From: Aphrophora alni
Lineage: Eukaryota > Arthropoda > Insecta > Hemiptera > Aphrophoridae
Assembly: GCA_963513935.1 (NCBI GenBank)
Contig: OY740768.1
Location: 73,694,877 to 73,758,876 of the forward strand
Direction: 5' to 3'
Length of the DNA: 64,000 bases
Part shown: positions 58,247 through 64,000 of the stretch, in pieces
Layout of the letters: each line of letters starts with the position of its first letter
How positions within the stretch are numbered: the first letter of the stretch is position 1
The notes under the pieces: model-generated
Databases searched by the model: none
What the model was told of the DNA's origin: nothing
The model's input: only the letters and a program-made list of their open reading frames with translations
Position numbers and translations under genes: made by a program

Positions 58247-61200
58247 ACAGCATTTTGCAACACCTTGTATATATATACAGAGTGAGTTTTATGTCCTGGC
58301 ACACCTAGATATAATTTAACGGCCTGAGATATCAATGTGAGACCTTGACCATACATATTATAACATTTCTTTTTACAGGTTGTTTAACATTTTGCTCCCT
58401 GTTCTAAAGGGGGTTAAAGGGAAATGCAAACCTTTAATACGTATAACTACGTTGGTCAAGTTACTAAATGTGTTCAAGTTGTTGTGTATTGTTTTGTTAA
58501 GTGATGTGTTTTCTTATAATAATGTTTTGTATGTGTATTAAATACTACTAAAAATGGAATAATGACGAAACGCGTTTATGGGAAGGGAAAATGTTTACTC
58601 TAAAACATTCATGAAGCTATTATAATAATTTTTTTCCCATTTGTTTTGTTCTAGAATTTGGGATAAGTAAAGAAACACTTTATAGTTCACAAATAAGAAA
58701 AGAAATCAAAATCAATTTAGGCTCTGCGGGAGTGCAAGAAAATTAGCAAGTTGACACCAGGATATGGCAGATCTGTGAATTACTAACTCCCTCATTGCGC
58801 GCTGGCCGTTGCACAAAATAGTCCTAGTTTCATTTACTAGAGAGGAAAATCGCCAAGTTCGGTATTCTAGACATAAGACTAATTCTGTTACGCATGCGTG
58901 TAAATCAACCCTCTCTGTCGTTCTTATGCGTTGCCATACTTTCTTGGAATTGTCTTGTTTGTTTTATATTTTAATTAATTACTTATTTGATTCCTTTAAC
59001 TTTCAACTACAATTGTTTAGTTTACACATGAGACTTGTTATCCAAACTGCACTGGACCACTGCTTGGAGTATCTTTGTATAGTGGAGTTAGTTTAGTTCA
59101 CCTGAATATATAACATTATTACTACCGTATGAATATTATGTTGTTTTTTGTAATGGCCTAAACAGTATGAAGTTTACAGTAATTATTTTATTCTTATATA
59201 AATTCTTTGTAGAGCTATGCTTCTATGACTTTTCAAAGTGCAATAATTAGAGATTTCGCAACAAATTGTAGGTCCTCAATTTTTACCTCATGATGTAGTA
59301 TCTCTACATTGGTGAATACCTAAATTATTGTAATTTAGAACCATAACCTGCAAAACAAAAGTAATACAGTATTCGTATTATTACTAACTCCGTCAAAGTC
59401 GAGTCACTGACAGGAGCAAAGCAAGTAGTGGTTCTTCACATATTATGCAAATATTCGTGGCCCTCTAAGGCAGGGAAACTGAAGCGAGAGAAGAGTGCTT
59501 AATACAATCATCTAAGATTAATAGTTTTAATTATACATCTAGGCCTTAAGGACTTAGCCGACGTCAAGATAGTGATGTTCTACACAATTACAAGGTTCAG
59601 AAAACCGGCGCTACAATGGTTGGTTTTAAATAAACTTATCCTTATACTACATTATACTAGAATAATTTATCCAACAATAAAATTCATATTTCTTACAAGA
59701 ACCAAGAGACCAACTTTCAAGAAATCTGCTTGTATTACATTGAATGATGGGACTGGGTAAGTACCATAATGCGTATAATAACTTGTATAGAATTACTATC
59801 GTTTTATTCACTATAACAAGGAAAGTATTATGTTCAAACTAACATTTCTATATATAGAGTTATCTATCTTTCACAAAACGTTTTGCTTCACTAAGATCAC
59901 ATTACACTAATATATCTGTCTGTTTCTATATTTATTTCTCATTCTCAGGTAGTCTGTGTTATGCATTTTTGTGATATTTACAACAAATATGATCTATGGT
60001 GATTAATTTGACTTTAATTTTTAAATTTGATATAGGGCGGGTGTCCATCATTAAAATCATTATGTTTAGGATAAAATTGCTTACCGTTTCAGAAAAAATA
60101 GGGTTAAGGGGAAAAATTATTATAATACGTTATCTGAAGTGTATGAGTTCAAATTTTAGGAGATTTTATTTTGTTTTGATAAAAAAATGCCAAATTTATA
60201 AACAATTGTAGAAATAAATGATTAATGGTCGGAATTTCACGAATATCGTAACGTGTATTTATATTCGATCTCTGAGTTCTTGTATTGTTTATTTACTTAC
60301 CTCAATTGTTCTCCAAAAACCAAAATCTTTTTAATCATTTTTTGAAAGTAATAAAATAGATTACTTGTAATGTGGAGTGCTGAATGCGAATTTGACAATG
60401 ATATTTATAAAAGGCATACATCACCAAAACCATGAATGTGTATTACTCGATTCTATTTTTAAGAAACCTTTGTGTATATCAGAGTTTGAATTTGACAGCT
60501 GAGACGGTTTGGAAATATCGGTCGATCTAGAAAAATTCAAATCATAAAAATTGCTAAGCTAAACGTCATAAGGCTGGATTACTATAGAATGATGACGTCA
60601 CGCCAGACCGGACTAGAAGTTTCGTGTTTGAACTTGACAGAACAGATACAGCGTTTCCAATTTTATTAAATTTAAAATTAAATAATGATAAAGTAAAAGT
60701 AGGCGATTATTAATATCTAAGAATAAATGTAATTCAAATTAAAACAAAAAAGTTATTAAGGAAGTAAGATGGGTTAAAAAACCTAAAATTTGTAAAATGG
60801 GGAAAATTGAAAATCAAAAGTAATAGAATCATAAACAGTAGAGATCATAATAATAATCAACAATAAAATTGAAGAAACTAATAATAATAATGAGGGGAAT
60901 GGGTCTTGAAAAGTCATTCTTGGGGAGATTTTTGAAGTTTTTAATGTGAAGGGGGGATAAACTTAATAAACGCAATATAAACTTGTAACACAGAATGTTA
61001 CAAGTTGTTACTACCCGACTTTTATGAAAGCAGATTTATTTATTTTGGATCTCTGGATTTGATTTTGGTAAGCAATTGGCCTTTTATGCTCAGATTCATA
61101 TGGTTTTTAAATTAGCCTTCAGTCTACAGTTTTTCTTTCTTCACATATATTCAACTTAAAAATGACTTCTGATCTCAGTCGTTGATTTATTTTCGTTATT

Positions 61201-61555
61201 ATTTTTGCTACATGACACTGTCAAAAAATCTTCCCAACTAGATTATATCAACACGCCCTTCCCTCCACCCATTCCAACTACATCACAGTGTGGGAATACG
61301 GTCAAACTTCCCTAGAAAAAAAGCTTAATTTTAAGAAGAATAGATAACATAGATTGTTATATTTGAAGTGTTTCTGTATACATTAATGTGTAGTTTGTTT
61401 TAGTAATATTTTATAACGTTTTGAAACTAGCTTTCATAAATACTGAAATTTATATTCATCAGCGTTCTTCATGGAGTCACTTGAGTACAGCCTTGGATCT
61501 ATGGAACCATTACAACATTTCATCCTTTTTATCTGTAATTCCTAAATAAATATTG
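58247..61555. other. AT-rich intergenic sequence
   Basis: No gene recognised. ATACAGAGTGAGTTTTATGTCC near 58274 may be a DNA-element end. ORFs such as 58809-59096 and 59572-59760 have no motif and codon use like the background. Confidence 0.35.
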
Positions 61556-61761
61556 AGTTTGACTTGTGAGATAATAATACATAGAAAACAACTCGTACAA
61601 AAGATCTCACCAAAATCACGTTTACTAAAACAAAGGCGTTTCAACGACAAAGTCTCCATCCTAAGTTATATTTATTAAGAGTATCGCTGAGGATGGCGAC
61701 TTTGTCGTTGAAACGCGTTTGATTAAGTAAATGTAATTTTGGTGAGATCTTAAGTACGAGT
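61556..61761 (+). repeat. Hairpin repeat with hammerhead-ribozyme-like core
   Basis: Inverted arms of about 71 bp (61591-61662 and 61691-61761) share ACTCGTAC, AAGATCTCACCAAAAT and GCGTTTCAACGACAAAGTC. Within the right arm, CTGAGGA (61687-61693), stem TGGCGAC-TTT-GTCGTTG, and GAAAC (61710-61714) followed by the palindrome ACGCGT match a hammerhead core with stem II and a short stem III. The leader GAGTTTGACTTGTGAGATAATA is shared with the copy at 50867 (GAGCTTGACTTCTGAGATAATA). Such motifs are known from PLE terminal repeats; activity is not shown. Confidence 0.65.
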
Positions 61762-64000
61762 GTTTTTTTGTATCTTTAATTCCTATTTAAATTTTTTGCT
61801 AAAATTACTTAGATTATTTATTGTCTAAACAAAAATTGTTGAATTGAAATTCGATTTGCGAACTTTGGCTCCATTTTTCAAACCTAATGATGTTAGTTTA
61901 AAAAAAGGTAAACATCAGCGTTCCCGTCACCTATACAATGTTCCTTAAATGATAATTCTGAGATGAAAAATGAGTTTATTACAACTTCTTAATAAAACAT
62001 TATTTTTATGGACGTTGAATCGTATATGACAAAAGTGGAACAGAGCCATAACAAAGTTTTTGAAATCCTCTTACTTCCTATGAAATGTATTGGGTAACTC
62101 AATCTTCTCAATCTACGAAGATGGAAATAAATCTAGAAATTAGGCCAGTAGTGTGCGTATATTATCATAGTCAATTGAAAGTGGGAAAAGTTAACTGTTA
62201 GTTGTGATCAACTCCAATTGGCCCTAAACAGGAGGGTGCAAACATTCAACAGGTTACTGCGATTGTGTCTTGAAAAATGTAATAAGAAATGTGGAAAAAT
62301 AAGAATTTTGAAAATAACAATATTTAGAGATACGGCTTTCTAACAGAGATTAATTCGTCTACTAGACTGTCTATCCCCCTAAACGACTACTGGTCAAATG
62401 GCCAGTTAGTTGAAGTAGCTGTAAGTTGGGAGTGGTAGTGTTACTTACCTACCACGAATATCCGCTCTTGGTATTCCTGCCATAAGTCGACCAAGGGCGC
62501 AGTATTTTTAGTGTCAAATATACACCCGGGGCTTGCAGACGAATGCCGATACTATGAAGGTGCATGGTTTTGAATGGGGTTACACAAATTGATAGGGATA
62601 AATGGTGAAGAGTCAAGGTTTTAAACCAATTTCTTGGGGGTCCGACTCTTTTTATTACTCGATGATGTGAGCTAAAGATTTGTGGAGCTGCATCTGATGA
62701 ATATTTTATTAGATGCATTGCTGGTTCGAGGTAAAAATAACAGTTGAGTTGTTTTAGGGTTGAGCCACACGTCTACCTTTCATTCCATTTGACGTTTACG
62801 TGGCTGGAGATCCATTAGCTAGTATTATTGGGAGTGGTATGAAACTATTGGCTAAATAGTTGGTAATGGTATGCTATGCTCACTGCTATACGGGCCAAAG
62901 TGGTATCACACAAAATTTGGAACTGACTATGTGATTTTCATAAGGCCATATTTTTAAAAGCCTGATGATATAGGTTAGGGTATTTTTGAATGGCTAGGAT
63001 GATAACGGAGCAGTGTGGGCCGGTAACTGGTTTCCAGTATATTTTTTCGAAATTCAATCAAGTCTTTAAGTGGTAATAGTCTATTCCCGGTTAAACATGC
63101 CGCTGTAGTGGAGGAACGTACTGGAAGAGAAAATGTGTTCATAGTTGTGATGGTATAAAGTAAATTACTATCTCCAGTGCTGCTGTGTTACACTGAGTTA
63201 GCGGCCTGTATTTAATTTATTGAGACTGCGTTATTAAGTGCCAAAAACATAGTGCTATAACATCTCTTAAAATAAACACATCAGGTATACAAAGCATATA
63301 ACACTCAATGTTTTATGAAGATAAAAAACTTAAACAATAATAAAAAGTAAAAAATTTCATAACCTTACCCATTACGAATGACCCTAAGTTTCATTGCGAC
63401 TTCTGACGAAACTTCAATTTGATTTAAACAGTCAGTGTACACTCTCAACTAATGGGCGGTGTATACTTTATAGTGATCTCCTTCGGCTCGACCATTGTTG
63501 TTGGGTGACCACGTCACAAATATCACTTACAGTGAGGCACTGAAGTTGTTAAAAATATTTTAGTCCTTTAGTATAGACTATTTAAAAACATAGAAATGTT
63601 TTACTATTGACAACAATAGGATGTGATTATTTAATATATGCAGTATCGTTATGTACAAGTACTGCCAACGGTACCAGTAAATAAAATTAAAGTAATTATA
63701 TTTAAATATAAATAGGGAAATCACTTTCACAGTTTACGAATTCCAAAAATCATTGTTGTTGGTAATATTATTTTTCTAAACGTGAAGTGAAGGAATGCCA
63801 TGGGTGATTTTAAAACTCTTCTAGACGTGTAATTTTTCTTTTACCGACTGAAGTGTTGGTTGTAACTTGTCAATACCAGGGGTTTATAGAGTAGATAATC
63901 AGTTGGTTACAGTGAACTGTTATCCTACTTAAATATCTGGAAGTGTAATTGCGCTGTAGAAAGTTTTTATAAACAAGTCTCTGGTCTTTGTTATTTTATG
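61762..64000. other. Right-edge sequence without recognised genes
   Basis: About 62330-63200 is less AT-rich and G-rich on the plus strand (ACACCCGGGGCTTGCAGACG near 62522), similar in feel to 38800-41560, and may be decayed mobile DNA. The minus-strand ORF 62718-62449 has no recognisable domain. The remainder is AT-rich. Confidence 0.3.

Overview
The window looks like nuclear DNA from an arthropod, most likely an insect with a large, AT-rich, repeat-filled genome. The evidence is GT-AG introns with pyrimidine-rich acceptors, AATAAA signals, and debris of element classes common in arthropods: Penelope-like elements (PLEs), an R1/jockey-like LINE, and mariner/Tc1 elements. Long tracts have no open reading frames. 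Nothing looks bacterial, organellar or viral. The species cannot be named from the sequence.

The only convincing host genes form a small paralogous cluster of secreted, cysteine-rich repeat proteins. (1) At the left edge, a plus-strand last exon (735-1166) carries an in-frame stop and is followed by eroded fragments of the same module type (1870-2292). (2) A plus-strand three-exon gene has exons 22458-22541, 25867-25921 and 29177-29868; its third exon has a roughly 16-nt deletion that frameshifts it. (3) An intact minus-strand three-exon gene has exons 54979-54887, 49935-49881 and 47400-46289 and encodes 419 residues. Genes 2 and 3 share the same architecture: a signal-peptide exon ending in AKIGxE at phase 0, a 55-nt four-cysteine exon, then a long exon of 4- and 6-cysteine modules entered at phase 1. 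They are convergent, about 16 kb apart.

The rest is repeats. Intron 1 of gene 2 holds a decayed mariner-like element with long inverted ends and TA flanks (23742-25512). Intron 2 holds a frameshifted PLE with reverse transcriptase and GIY-YIG domains (27134-28374). Other pieces are a second PLE fragment (7817-8285), LINE fragments (16860-17240, 36355-36690), mariner/Tc1 fragments (43728-43964, 48170-48560), three foldback-type elements (6357-7032, about 41590-43270, 57718-58246), a 13-copy 112-bp satellite (20401-21856), and hairpin repeats with a hammerhead-ribozyme-like core (50867-51030, 61556-61761).

The most notable points are the hidden exon structure of the Cys-rich family with stepwise decay of two of its three members, a 448-bp block repeated inside the satellite at a 560-bp offset, the large foldback element with two 59-bp palindromes and unequal GT-rich minisatellites, and the hammerhead-like hairpins. 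No clearly new multi-gene system was found.
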